Source of the DNA: Candidatus Polarisedimenticolia bacterium
GTDB lineage: Bacteria > Acidobacteriota > Polarisedimenticolia > Gp22-AA2
Assembly: GCA_036001465.1 (NCBI GenBank)
Contig: DASYUH010000086.1
Coordinates: 1-64,000 of the forward strand
Reading direction: 5' to 3'
DNA: 64,000 bases
A program made the translations under genes and the position numbers. The notes under the pieces were generated by a model. The model ran no database searches. It was not told where the DNA came from and saw nothing but the letters and a program-made list of their open reading frames with translations. Within the stretch, counting starts at the first letter, position 1. Every line of letters starts with the position of its first letter. Shown here in pieces: positions 26,614 to 35,825 of this stretch.

Positions 26614-27816
26614 ATGCCGAACTACACCTGGAAGGGCAAGAACCGGATGGGGAAGATGCAGGAGGGGACCGTCGCCGCCGAGAACAAGGAGGCGGTCATC
26701 GCCCTGCTGCGCCGCCAGCAGGTCATGGTGTCGGCGGTCACCGAGAAGGGGAAGGAGATCGCCGTCCCCAAGTTCGGCGGCGGAGTCAGCCAGAAGGAGA
26801 TCGCCATCTTCGTCCGCCAGTTCTCGGTCATGATCGACGCCGGCCTGCCGCTGGTGCAATGCCTCGAGATCCTCGGCTCGCAGCAGAAGAACCGCACGTT
26901 CCAGAAGGTCCTGTTCCAGGTGCGCCAGGACGTGGAGTCCGGCTCGACCCTGTCCGACTCGCTGCGCAAGCACCCGAAGACCTTCAATGACCTGTTCTGC
27001 AACATGATCGCGGCCGGCGAGTCGGGCGGTATTCTCGATACGATTTTGCAGCGATTGGCGGCCTACATCGAGAAGGCGGTCAAGCTGAAGGCCGCGGTGC
27101 GCTCGGCGATGATCTACCCGGTGGCGGTCATCACGATCGCCGTCGGCGTCGTGGTGATCATCCTGTGGAAGGTCATCCCGACCTTCGCCATGCTGTTCCA
27201 GGGGCTGGGCGCCACGCTGCCCCTCCCGACGCGGATCACGATCGCCGTCAGCAACTTCCTCGGCCGCTACATGCCGATCATCGTCCTGGCGCTGGGCGCC
27301 GCGGGCTACTTCCTGAACCGCTACTACAAGACTTACAAGGGGCGCCGCCAGATCGACGCCTTCATCCTCAAGATGCCGGTGCTCGGCGAGCTCATGCGCA
27401 AGATCGCCGTGGCGCGGTTCTGCCGCACCCTCGGCACCCTGATCCAGTCCGGCGTGCCGATTCTCGAAGGACTCGAGATCACCGCCCGCACCTCGGGCAA
27501 CTCCATCGTCGAGGACGCCATCATGGCGACCCGCAAGAGCATCGAGGAGGGGAAGACGATCTCGGGGCCGCTGGAGGAGACCGGCGTCTTCCCGTCGATG
27601 GTCGTCCAGATGATCAGCGTCGGAGAGCAGACCGGCGCCCTCGACGCCATGCTTTCGAAGATCGCCGACTTCTACGAGGACGAGGTGGATGAGGCCGTCG
27701 AAAACCTGATGGCGCTCCTCGAGCCGGTGATGATCCTGTTCCTCGGGATCATGATCGGCGGCATCGTCATCTCCATGTACATGCCGATGTTCAGCCTGCT
27801 CGGCAAGATCTCCTAG
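26614..27816 (+). CDS. pilC: type IV pilus inner-membrane platform protein PilC
   Basis: A 400-residue GspF-family protein that turns ATPase motion into pilin assembly. ATG 26614 follows AAGGGAG. It has the N-terminal YTWKGKNRMGKMQEG, two copies of the GspF domain (FVRQFSVMIDAGLPLVQCLEIL and FCRTLGTLIQSGVPILEGLEIT) and three hydrophobic stretches, the last at the C-terminus (EPVMILFLGIMIGGIVISMYM). Length is normal. It follows pilT by 29 bases and precedes pilS by eight. Confidence 0.96.
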   Translation: MPNYTWKGKNRMGKMQEGTVAAENKEAVIALLRRQQVMVSAVTEKGKEIAVPKFGGGVSQKEIAIFVRQFSVMIDAGLPLVQCLEILGSQQKNRTFQKVLFQVRQDVESGSTLSDSLRKHPKTFNDLFCNMIAAGESGGILDTILQRLAAYIEKAVKLKAAVRSAMIYPVAVITIAVGVVVIILWKVIPTFAMLFQGLGATLPLPTRITIAVSNFLGRYMPIIVLALGAAGYFLNRYYKTYKGRRQIDAFILKMPVLGELMRKIAVARFCRTLGTLIQSGVPILEGLEITARTSGNSIVEDAIMATRKSIEEGKTISGPLEETGVFPSMVVQMISVGEQTGALDAMLSKIADFYEDEVDEAVENLMALLEPVMILFLGIMIGGIVISMYMPMFSLLGKIS

Positions 27817-27824
27817 GCGCATGG

Positions 27825-29507
27825 ATGGAACTGCAGCAGCGGGAGCTTCGCAGGCAGCTCGACTGGCTCATGACCTTCCGGGTCGTGATCATCACGACCC
27901 TGATGGCCTCGACCTTCGTCATCGAGCTGCTGTACCGGCCGCTCCTGTCGCTGCAGCCGTTCTACCTGCTGGCGGTCGTCACCTATGCGATGACGATCGC
28001 CTACGCCGTCCTGTCGCGCACGCTGCGCGCGGTGCGGCCCCAGGTGTACGTCCAGCTGATCGGGGACCTGTGGGTCGTGTCGGGGTTCGTCTACCTGACC
28101 GGCGGGGCGGGGAGCCCGTTCTCCTTCCTGTACCTCCTGACGATCATCATCGGCAGCCTGCTCCTGGTCCGTCGGGGCGGGTTCCTGGTGGCGGCGTGCT
28201 CGTGGCTGATGTACGCCTCGATGGTCCTCCTCATCCAGCACGGCTGGCTCCGGCGGCTCCCGACGGACGCCGGAGACGGCGAGGAGGCCATGGTGCGCCT
28301 CCTGTATTCCCTGGTGTCGCACCTGGTCTCGTTCTTCGCCGTGGCCTACCTGGCGTCGTACCTGACGGAGAACCTGCGCCGCACCGGCCACGAGCTGGAG
28401 ATGCGACGGGAAGACCTGGCGCAGCTGCGCGATTACAACGACCACATCATCGAAAGCATGAACTCCGGGCTCCTGACGACCGACTGGGAGGGAACGATCA
28501 CCTTCGCCAACCGCGGCGCGGCGGAGATCACCGGACGGGGGGCCGCGGACCTTGTCCGTCGCAACATTCTGCAGGTCCTGGGCCAGCCACCCGAGTTCCT
28601 GCAGCGGGTGCGCATAGCCCTGGAGCAGAAGCGGCGATTCCGCGTGGAGCTCGACTACGACGACACGCGCAGCCGCCGGCTGTTCCTGGGATTCACCGTC
28701 TCGACGCTGCGGGAGGGGACCGGCGTTCCTCTCGGATTGATCTTCATCTTCCAGGACCTCACCGAGATCCGCGCGCTGGAGGATGAGGTGGCGCTGAAGA
28801 AGCGCATGGCGGCGCTCGGAGAGATGGCGGCGGGCGTGGCGCACGAGCTCCGGAATCCCCTCGCCTCGATCAGCGGCTCGGTGCAGGTCCTGAAGCGCGA
28901 TCTGAAGCCGCAGGGCGAGACCGGAGAGCTGATGGACATCGTGATCAAGGAATCCAAGCGACTGGACCAGATCATCCGGGACTTCCTGCTGTTCGCCAAG
29001 CCGGGACGCTTCCACGCCGAGACCGCCGACCTGGTGGGCGTGCTGCGTGAGACGCTGAGCCTCCTGGAGAACAGCGAGGAGATGAGGCCGCACCACAGGG
29101 TGGAGACCCGGTTCCGTCCCCCGTCCATCCACCTCGCCTTCGACGTGAACCGCATGAAGCAGGTGTTCTGGAACCTGGCCAAGAACGCGCTCCGCGCCAT
29201 GCCCGAGGGCGGGGTCCTGACGGTGAGCGCCCTCGATCTGGGGGACGGCCAGGTGACGGTCAGCTTCGCCGACACCGGGATCGGCATGTCGGAGGACGAT
29301 GTCGCCAGCAACTTCCAGCCGTTCCACGGCTCGTTCCCGAGCGGCACCGGCCTGGGCCTGGCGATCGTCTACCGCATCATCGAGGAGCACGGCGGGAAGA
29401 TCCGGGTGAAGAGCCGCAAGGGGGCGGGGGCCGAGGTCGTGCTGCACATGCCGCGCGCCGCATCGGCGGTCGCCGCCCCGGAGGAGAGACAGTGGACCGC
29501 GTCCTGA
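27825..29507 (+). CDS. pilS: sensor histidine kinase PilS
   Basis: A 560-residue NtrB-type kinase. Six membrane helices fill the first 185 residues; PilS of Pseudomonas senses PilA in the membrane through such helices. A PAS domain (about 205-325) follows, then the phosphoacceptor His340 in AAGVAHELRNPLASISG, the N-box FWNLAKNALRAMPEGG and G-boxes DTGIGMS and GTGLGLAIV. The next gene is the response regulator, overlapping by 16 bases, so the pair is co-translated. Confidence 0.93.
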   Translation: MELQQRELRRQLDWLMTFRVVIITTLMASTFVIELLYRPLLSLQPFYLLAVVTYAMTIAYAVLSRTLRAVRPQVYVQLIGDLWVVSGFVYLTGGAGSPFSFLYLLTIIIGSLLLVRRGGFLVAACSWLMYASMVLLIQHGWLRRLPTDAGDGEEAMVRLLYSLVSHLVSFFAVAYLASYLTENLRRTGHELEMRREDLAQLRDYNDHIIESMNSGLLTTDWEGTITFANRGAAEITGRGAADLVRRNILQVLGQPPEFLQRVRIALEQKRRFRVELDYDDTRSRRLFLGFTVSTLREGTGVPLGLIFIFQDLTEIRALEDEVALKKRMAALGEMAAGVAHELRNPLASISGSVQVLKRDLKPQGETGELMDIVIKESKRLDQIIRDFLLFAKPGRFHAETADLVGVLRETLSLLENSEEMRPHHRVETRFRPPSIHLAFDVNRMKQVFWNLAKNALRAMPEGGVLTVSALDLGDGQVTVSFADTGIGMSEDDVASNFQPFHGSFPSGTGLGLAIVYRIIEEHGGKIRVKSRKGAGAEVVLHMPRAASAVAAPEERQWTAS

Positions 29508-30892
29508 TCGTCGACGACGAGAAGGGGATGCGCGACTTCCTCTCGATTCTCCTGAAGAAGGAGGGGTACGCCGTGGCCCAGTCCGAGTCCGCGGACAGGG
29601 CGGCGGAGCAGATCGGCAAGGGGGAATTCGACCTGATCATCAGCGACATCTCCATGCCGGGCAAGTCGGGGCTCGAGGTCCTGAAGCAGACCAAGGCCGC
29701 GAACCCGGACACGCCCGTGATCCTGATCACCGCCTATGCCTCGACCGAGAGCGCCATCGAGGCCCTGAAGCTCGGGGCCTACGACTACATCGTCAAGCCG
29801 TTCGACGTCGAGGAAATGAAGGCCGTCGTGCGCAACGCCCTGGAGAAGCGCCGGCTGGAGCACGAGAACCGGGCGCTGAAGCGGGAGCTGAAGGAAAAGC
29901 TGCGCTTCGACGAGATGGTGGGGGACGGCGCCCGGATGCGCGAGGTCTTCGATCTCATCGCCAAGATCGCCCCGACCAACAGCACCGTCCTGGTCTCGGG
30001 CGAGTCGGGAACGGGGAAGGAGCTGGTGGCCCGCGCCATCCACGCGGGAAGCCCCTGCCGGGACCGTCCCTTCGTCTCGATCAACTGCGGGGCGCTGCCG
30101 GACGAGCTCCTCGAGAGCGAGCTCTTCGGCCACACGCGCGGATCGTTCACCGGGGCGGTGGCGGCCAAGAAGGGGCTGTTCGAAGTCGCCGACGGCGGCA
30201 CCATCTTCCTGGACGAGATCGGCGACACGACCCCGGCGATGCAGATCAAGCTCCTGCGCGTTCTCCAGGAGCGCCGCATCCGGCGGGTCGGCGGCACGGA
30301 CGAGATCGAGGTCAACGTGCGCGTCCTCGCGGCGACCAACCAGGACCTCGAGCAGATGGTCAAGCAGAAGCGCTTCCGCGAGGATCTGTACTACCGCATC
30401 AACGTCATCCAGATCCGGATGCCGGCGCTCCGGGAGAAGCCGGAGGACATTCCCAAGCTGGCGCTGCACTTCCTGATCAAGTACAGCCGGATCATGGGCA
30501 AGAAGATCACGCGCATCAACGAGGACGCGATGAGCCGGCTGACCGCGCACGACTGGCCGGGGAACGTCCGCGAGCTGGAGAACGTCCTCGAAAGGGCCGT
30601 GGCGCTGGAGACCTCCGACGCCATCACCGTGGAGAGCCTGTCGCGCGACGTGAAGAGCGGCGGCCGGCCCCCCCAGGAATTCCCGCTGGCGCTCGGTGAC
30701 GGCGGCATCGACCTCGAGCGCCAGCTCGAGCGGCTGCGCGAGCACTACATGGACGAGGCGCTCCGCCGTGCCCAGGGCGTCCAGACGAAGGCGGCGGAGA
30801 TTCTCGGGATGAGCTTCCGCTCGTTCCGCTATTTCGCCAAGAAGTACCGCCTCCTGGACGGGCGCAAGGAGTCCCGGGCCGACGTGGGCTGA
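29492..30892 (+). CDS. pilR: sigma54-dependent response regulator PilR
   Basis: An NtrC-class activator of 466 residues. Receiver domain with acceptor Asp52 (LIISDISMPG) and Lys in YIVKPFD; AAA+ domain with Walker A GESGTGKE, the sigma54 contact loop GSFTGA (Ser for the usual Ala, seen in other family members), Walker B GTIFLDEIG and the arginine-finger region; a C-terminal Fis-type helix-turn-helix (TKAAEILGMSFRSFRYFAKK). GTG start at 29492 behind GGAGGAGAG, inside pilS. The pilA and minor-pilin promoters here are its likely targets. Confidence 0.95.
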   Translation: MDRVLIVDDEKGMRDFLSILLKKEGYAVAQSESADRAAEQIGKGEFDLIISDISMPGKSGLEVLKQTKAANPDTPVILITAYASTESAIEALKLGAYDYIVKPFDVEEMKAVVRNALEKRRLEHENRALKRELKEKLRFDEMVGDGARMREVFDLIAKIAPTNSTVLVSGESGTGKELVARAIHAGSPCRDRPFVSINCGALPDELLESELFGHTRGSFTGAVAAKKGLFEVADGGTIFLDEIGDTTPAMQIKLLRVLQERRIRRVGGTDEIEVNVRVLAATNQDLEQMVKQKRFREDLYYRINVIQIRMPALREKPEDIPKLALHFLIKYSRIMGKKITRINEDAMSRLTAHDWPGNVRELENVLERAVALETSDAITVESLSRDVKSGGRPPQEFPLALGDGGIDLERQLERLREHYMDEALRRAQGVQTKAAEILGMSFRSFRYFAKKYRLLDGRKESRADVG

Positions 30893-30917
30893 TTCCAGAA
30901 CCTCTGCGAGGCGACGC

Positions 30918-33335
30918 GTGCCGGCGAACCATGCGGGGAACGACCGGGCCGGGGCGCGCCTGCAGGCGGTGCTTCCGTGGACCCTCCTCGCGCTCCTCCT
31001 GCTGCTGGCGTTTCACGGCGCCCTGGGAGGACGCCTCTTCTACCTGCGCGACATCTCCCAGAACCACGCGCCGCTGCGCGCGTACGTGACCGAGCGCCTC
31101 GGCGCCGGCTCGCTCCCGCTGTGGGATCCGTATCATGGCGGAGGCACGCCGCTCCTCGCGAATCCGAACGCGCTCGTCTTCCATCCCATCACCCTGCTGT
31201 TCTTCATCCTGCCGTTCCACGTCGCCTTCACCCTGTCGATCGTCCTGCAGTTCGTCCTGCTGGCTGCGGGAGGGTACCTGCTGGGCCGGGCCGTGGGCCT
31301 GGGGCGTGAAGCCTCTGCGCTGGCCGCGGGCGTCCTGTCCCTGTCGGGTCCCGCGGCGTCTCTCGCCAGCATGCAGAACCTCCTGTCCGCGGCCGCCTGG
31401 GTGCCGCTGGCGCTCTGGGCCTTCCTGCGGGGTCTGCAGCCGGGCCGTCGCTGGCTCCTTGCGCCGGCCGCCCTGTGCGCCGCGGTCGTCCTGGTGGCGG
31501 CGGAGCCGGCCTCGCTCCTGGCGCTGGCTCTCGTCGGCGCCGTTCTCGGGACGACCTCGAGGGCCGCGGCCGGGCGGACCGCCGCTCCGCTCGCCGCGCT
31601 CGGCGCCCTCTCGCTCGTCCTGATCCTGGCGGTCTTCCTGGCCGCCGCCCAGATCCTCCCGGCCCGCGCCCTCCTGCCCCTGGCGGAACGCGGGGCGGGG
31701 TTCGGGGCGGCGGAGGGGATGAAGTGGTCGCTCGCTCCGGCGCGGCTCTTCGAGGCGGTCCTGCCGCGGCTGTTCGGCGATCCGACGCGCCTGTCGCCGG
31801 CCGCCTGGTGGGGAGGGTTCCTGTTCGAGGGGCACTATCCGTTCCTGCTGTCGCTCTACGTCGGCGCCATCCCCGCCGTCCTCGCGCTGATCGGCGCCCT
31901 GCACCGGGGCGGTGACGGCGCGCGCCGCCGGGGACTCGCGGCGGCGGCCGCGTCGGCGCTCCTGCTCGCCCTCGGAGCCCACAGCGCCCTGTACCGGGGT
32001 CTGTTTCATGCCGTTGGCCCTCTCCGGCAGGTACGCTATCCGGAGCGATTCGTGCTCGTGGCCCTCCTGGCGCTGGCGCTTCTTGCCGGATACGGCCTCG
32101 ACCGGTTGCGGTCCGGCCCTCCGTCGAGGCGCGCCGCCCTCGCGGCGGTGGCCGCGGCGACGGGGGCCTTCGCCCTGACGGCCGCGGTCGCCACGCCCCC
32201 TCTCGCCGACCGGATGCTCGCGGCCGTCGCGCAGGTCCCGGCGTTCTTTCTCGCCTCCGAGGCGGCGCCCGTGGTCCGCGGTGGCCTGCTTCGATCGGCC
32301 CTGTGGGCCTTCGCGGAGACGGCCTTCCTGGCGGCCATCGCCGTCTCCCTGCTGGGGCGCCACCGGCCCTTCCTGGCACGGGGCATCGGGTGGGTGGTGG
32401 TTCTCGTCTCGGGGGGCTCGATGATCCTCGCCGCGGCCCCCGCGCTGTCCAGCGCGGCCCCCGGCTGGCTGTCCGCCCCCTCGCCGCTGGCTGTGGTCGT
32501 CGGCCACGAGGCGTCGGCGCCGCGGCTGCACCATGCCGCGCGGCCGCCCGACCTGAGCGTCTGGGCAAAAACCGACGAGCTGATCTGGGGCTATCGGTTC
32601 GACCGCTTCGCCTACGCGCTGTACACGGGGCATCCCGAGCACGTGCCGACGGCCCTGGATGCCGCGACCGACCGGATGGACCTGAAAGACAGCGCCGACC
32701 TCGGCCGGGCCCTGGCCCGGCTCCCGTCCGCGGCGCGGGTCCGGGCGCTCGCCGCCTGTCGGGTGGGGCTCCTCCTGTCGTTCGCCCCCCCCGAGGACGG
32801 GGGACTCCTGGACGGGCCGATCCTGGAAGGATTCAGCCGGCCCCCCCTGCGCGTCTACCGGGTGCCCGGTGTGGTGCCGCGCGTGCGGTGGGTCGGACGG
32901 GCGCGGCCGCTGCCGCCCGGCCGATCGCTGGCGGACGTCCTGTCCGACACCGGCTATGATCCGAACCGTGAAGTCCTCATCGAGGGGCTCGAGGCGGCGA
33001 TCGGGGAGGAGACGCCCCGTCCGGGCGGCCCCGGCGCTGCGTCGGTCGCCTTGGAGTCGCCGGAGCGCCTGGTGCTCACCGTGTCCGCCCTGGAACCCGG
33101 TTTCGTGGTGGTCGCGGACGCCTTCGCGCCCGGGTGGCAGGCGATCCTGGACGGACGGACCGTTCCGATCCTGCGGGCCGACGGGCTGTTCCGGGCGGTG
33201 GCGGTCGCCGCGGGACGGCACGAGCTGGAGATGGTATATCGACCGGCGGAGGTCAGGGCAGGCCTGGGACTCAGCCTCGCGGCCCTCCTCGTGACGGCGC
33301 TCCTCGGAATCACCGCCGCGGCGAGGAGACTGTGA
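30918..33335 (+). CDS. YfhO-type polytopic membrane protein
   Basis: An 805-residue protein starting at GTG 30918, with about 12 membrane helices in the first 520 residues and a C-terminal extracytoplasmic beta domain. Marks of the YfhO family are FYLRDISQNHAPLR with an acidic residue after the first helix, SLPLWDPYHGGGTPLLANPN, and at the end VVVADAFAPGWQAILDG. These are GT-C-fold proteins; the characterised Bacillus YfhO glycosylates lipoteichoic acid using a lipid-linked sugar. No function is known here. It is near pilA and overlaps the next gene by four bases. Confidence 0.8.
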   Translation: MPANHAGNDRAGARLQAVLPWTLLALLLLLAFHGALGGRLFYLRDISQNHAPLRAYVTERLGAGSLPLWDPYHGGGTPLLANPNALVFHPITLLFFILPFHVAFTLSIVLQFVLLAAGGYLLGRAVGLGREASALAAGVLSLSGPAASLASMQNLLSAAAWVPLALWAFLRGLQPGRRWLLAPAALCAAVVLVAAEPASLLALALVGAVLGTTSRAAAGRTAAPLAALGALSLVLILAVFLAAAQILPARALLPLAERGAGFGAAEGMKWSLAPARLFEAVLPRLFGDPTRLSPAAWWGGFLFEGHYPFLLSLYVGAIPAVLALIGALHRGGDGARRRGLAAAAASALLLALGAHSALYRGLFHAVGPLRQVRYPERFVLVALLALALLAGYGLDRLRSGPPSRRAALAAVAAATGAFALTAAVATPPLADRMLAAVAQVPAFFLASEAAPVVRGGLLRSALWAFAETAFLAAIAVSLLGRHRPFLARGIGWVVVLVSGGSMILAAAPALSSAAPGWLSAPSPLAVVVGHEASAPRLHHAARPPDLSVWAKTDELIWGYRFDRFAYALYTGHPEHVPTALDAATDRMDLKDSADLGRALARLPSAARVRALAACRVGLLLSFAPPEDGGLLDGPILEGFSRPPLRVYRVPGVVPRVRWVGRARPLPPGRSLADVLSDTGYDPNREVLIEGLEAAIGEETPRPGGPGAASVALESPERLVLTVSALEPGFVVVADAFAPGWQAILDGRTVPILRADGLFRAVAVAAGRHELEMVYRPAEVRAGLGLSLAALLVTALLGITAAARRL

Positions 33336-35152
33336 CGGACCCCGGCACGCGCGGCGACCGGATCCTCCTCGTCCTCCTCCTGGCGCTCGTGGCGCTCGCC
33401 TCCGCGTGGAGCCCGATCCGCAACTATGACTACTGGTGGCATCTGAAGACAGGCGCCCTCATCCTCGAGACGGGACACGTCCCGCGCGCCGATCCGTTTT
33501 CCTTCACCGCGCGCGGGGAGCCGTGGGTCGACCACGAATGGCTGTTCCAGGTCGCGTCCTATCTCGGGCACCGGGAGCTGGGACCCGCCGCGCTCGTCGC
33601 GATCAAGGCTCTCCTCGTCCTGGGCCTCGCCCTCCTCATGGCGCACCACGCTCGCCGCGAGGGGCACCTGGCGGCCGGCACGGCCATCCTGACGTCAACC
33701 GCTCTTCTGGGCGCCTCCTTTCGCTTCGACGTGCGGCCCGAGCTGGTGAGTCTTCTGGCGCTGCCGCTCATCGTCTGGCTGGCGATCCGCGCGCGGGACC
33801 CCGGCCCAAATCGGCTCCTGTGGTTCGTGCCGGCAGTCGTCGTCCTCTGGTCGAACCTCCACCCCGGGGTGATCCTGGCGCCCCTGGTGCTCGCGGCCGG
33901 AAGCGCTGTGACCTTCCTGTGGGAACGCCTCGAGCTCCGGGCCGCGGGGGCGGAGCGAAGGGAGCCGCGCGGTCGCTTCGCGCCGCGGCTGGCGCTGACC
34001 GCGGCCGCCGCTGCGCTGTGCGCCGCGGCCAACCCGTACGGCTTCCGGATCTACGAAGTCCCCGTGCACCTGTCGCGCCTTCTCGCGTCGCTGCCGTCCC
34101 CCAACCTGGAGTGGGCCCGGCCACGAGTCGCCGACTTCCCGCTGTTCTACGGAGCCGCCGCCCTGACGGTGATCGTCCTGCTGGCCGCGGGGCGGCGCCT
34201 CGATCCGATTGCCGCGCCGGCGCTCGCGCTCTCGGGATTGCTGGCGGCCGCGCACCTGCGAAACATCGGGCTGTTCTTCGTCCTTCTCCCGTTCGGCCTC
34301 GCGCGCCCGGCCCGCGCCGTCTCGGATCGGCTCGCAGCGAGCGCGCCGGCACGCTGGCTGGCGTCCCTGCGGCCGGCGGCCCGGTCGTCCGGCGAGGCTC
34401 CGCCGTTGCCCGGCATCCGGCCCCGCTTCATCCTGGCCGTCCTGGTTTTTCTGACAGCCGTCCCGCTCCTCACCGTCCTGCCGCCGCAGACCGCGTGGGG
34501 GCTCGGGGTCGCTCCGGACAACGAGCCGTCCCGGGCGGTCGATTTTCTCGATCGGGAGGGGCTCGGCCGGCGCCTGTACAACGACGTCCGCTTCGGCGGC
34601 TATCTCATCTGGAGACGCTTCCCGGAACATCCCGTGTTCATCGACGGACGGAATGAGGTCTATCCGCGGCTCCTGCGGGAGGTCTTCGCCTCGCTCAACG
34701 ACTCGCGGGCCTGGCAGGCCTTCCTGGAGGGGCACGGCATCGACGCCGCCTTGGTGCGCTATTCCCCGGCACTCGAACGGGTCATGATCCCGGGAGCGAA
34801 CGGGCGCCCCGACCGAGTGCTCGAGCGCGCCTTCTCCGCAAACCATTTCCCCCGGCAGGATTGGGCGCTGGTCTACTGGGACGATGACGCGATGATCTTC
34901 GCGCGCCGTACGCCTGCGAACGACGGCGTGATCGCCCGCCTGGAGTACCGGGCGGTCCAGCCCGAGGACTGGCTGTACGTCCTGGCAGGTGTCCTGGCCC
35001 GCCGCGTCGATCCGGGCCCGATCGTGAAGGATCTGGAGCGGAAGCTCCGCGAGGAGCCGGGCTCGGTCCGCGCCCGGTTCCTGCTCGCGAAGTTCCAGGG
35101 AGTCCTGGAGACGACGAAGAACGACGCCATCGCCCCGCTTCCGGGGAGGTGA
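33332..35152 (+). CDS. polytopic membrane protein, GT-C-like, unknown function
   Basis: 606 residues from GTG 33332 (GAGGAG seven bases before). About ten membrane helices, with the short acidic-aromatic motif NYDYWWHLKTG after the first helix and PWVDHEWLFQ in the first loop, as in GT-C glycosyltransferases, where such acidic loops bind the donor. The C-terminal 150 residues are soluble, with NDVRFGGYLIWR and VFIDGRNEVYP, and end in a helical stretch like one tetratricopeptide repeat. I know similar proteins only as unassigned. It sits between a YfhO-like gene and pilA. Confidence 0.7.
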   Translation: MTDPGTRGDRILLVLLLALVALASAWSPIRNYDYWWHLKTGALILETGHVPRADPFSFTARGEPWVDHEWLFQVASYLGHRELGPAALVAIKALLVLGLALLMAHHARREGHLAAGTAILTSTALLGASFRFDVRPELVSLLALPLIVWLAIRARDPGPNRLLWFVPAVVVLWSNLHPGVILAPLVLAAGSAVTFLWERLELRAAGAERREPRGRFAPRLALTAAAAALCAAANPYGFRIYEVPVHLSRLLASLPSPNLEWARPRVADFPLFYGAAALTVIVLLAAGRRLDPIAAPALALSGLLAAAHLRNIGLFFVLLPFGLARPARAVSDRLAASAPARWLASLRPAARSSGEAPPLPGIRPRFILAVLVFLTAVPLLTVLPPQTAWGLGVAPDNEPSRAVDFLDREGLGRRLYNDVRFGGYLIWRRFPEHPVFIDGRNEVYPRLLREVFASLNDSRAWQAFLEGHGIDAALVRYSPALERVMIPGANGRPDRVLERAFSANHFPRQDWALVYWDDDAMIFARRTPANDGVIARLEYRAVQPEDWLYVLAGVLARRVDPGPIVKDLERKLREEPGSVRARFLLAKFQGVLETTKNDAIAPLPGR

Positions 35153-35177
35153 CAGACAGTGTCAGCGGGCGTCTGTC
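35151..35177. promoter_or_regulatory. cluster of four (C/G)TGTC boxes, candidate PilR sites
   Basis: GACAG at 35151-35155 and 35155-35159 (CTGTC on the minus strand), GTGTC at 35159-35163 and CTGTC at 35173-35177. Pseudomonas PilR binds repeated (C/G)TGTC upstream of pilA. The cluster lies some 150-180 bases before the predicted pilA start, suitable for an upstream activator. Confidence 0.45.
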
Positions 35178-35303
35178 CACCTGACGAATCTTGTTAATAT
35201 CGGCCGGCCGGGCCCTGCGATACGGCGTTTCGAGTTCGAAACCGGCGGAGCAACCTCACGTGATCCAGTTACTTGCAATGGCCATCCCGGCCGCGCCTCC
35301 GCG

Positions 35304-35320
35304 TGGCATCCGGCTTGCTC
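35304..35320 (+). promoter_or_regulatory. sigma54 (-24/-12) promoter of pilA
   Basis: TGGCAT-CCGGC-TTGCTC: GG at 35305-35306 and GC at 35317-35318 are offset by 12 bases, the consensus arrangement, and all conserved bases of TGGCAY-N5-TTGCW are present. Transcription should begin near 35330, about 20 bases before the pilA ATG, just enough for the AAAGGAGG ribosome-binding site at 35336-35343. Confidence 0.88.
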
Positions 35321-35350
35321 TAGGTAGGGTGCCGAAAGGAGGCAACTCGA

Positions 35351-35803
35351 ATGCGCAAGGAGAAAGGCTTCACACTGATCGAGCTCCTGATCGTTGTGGC
35401 AATCATCGGGATCATCGCGGCCATCGCGATACCGAACCTGCTGAATGCCATCGACCGGGGCAAGCAGAAGAGGACGATGGCCGATATGCGGTCGCTCGGT
35501 ACGTCGATCGAGTCCTACGCGGTAGACAACAACTTCTACCCGAAGGGCATGGCCAGCATCGCGGCGGCGGCCCTCAGCACGCACGTGTCCCCGATCTACA
35601 TCAAGACGGTGCCGTCGACCGACGGCTGGAACAACGCGTGGGACGTCGACTCGACCGCGACCGGCGCGCAGTACACGATCACGAGCCCGGCGAAGGACGG
35701 CACGCAGGGTGTGCAGACGGGCGGCCAGACCGGCGACTTCGTCTGCGACATTCTGTTCGCCAACGGCCAGTTCTTCCAGTGGCCGCAGGGTACCCAGACC
35801 TAA
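35351..35803 (+). CDS. pilA: major type IV pilin PilA
   Basis: A 150-residue prepilin: six-residue leader MRKEKG, cleavage before Phe7, Glu at +5, then the hydrophobic helix FTLIELLIVVAIIGIIAAI and a 110-residue head. The mature protein keeps only one cysteine (Cys132), so no disulfide loop. The head pattern KRTMADMRSLGTSIESYAVDNNFYP and DGWNNAWDV also resembles GspG-type pseudopilins, but a sigma54 promoter, an ideal ribosome-binding site, own terminator and pilS-pilR upstream favour the major pilin. It stands as a single-gene unit. The C-terminus is WPQGTQT. Confidence 0.9.
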   Translation: MRKEKGFTLIELLIVVAIIGIIAAIAIPNLLNAIDRGKQKRTMADMRSLGTSIESYAVDNNFYPKGMASIAAAALSTHVSPIYIKTVPSTDGWNNAWDVDSTATGAQYTITSPAKDGTQGVQTGGQTGDFVCDILFANGQFFQWPQGTQT

Positions 35804-35825
35804 AGGTCCGGGCACCGAGAATCAG

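Noticed and set aside
30624-33221. 865-codon minus-strand frame opposite pilR and the YfhO-like gene
   Set aside because: Arg-Gly-Pro-Gln-rich shadow frame across the end of one clear gene and the body of another, with no start signal or domain.
35351-35803. pilA being gspG of a type II secretion system
   Set aside because: Some head residues agree, but the surrounding machinery is pilMNOPQ-BTC with pilT and pilSR, and the gene has a sigma54 promoter and separate terminator. No gsp genes are present.
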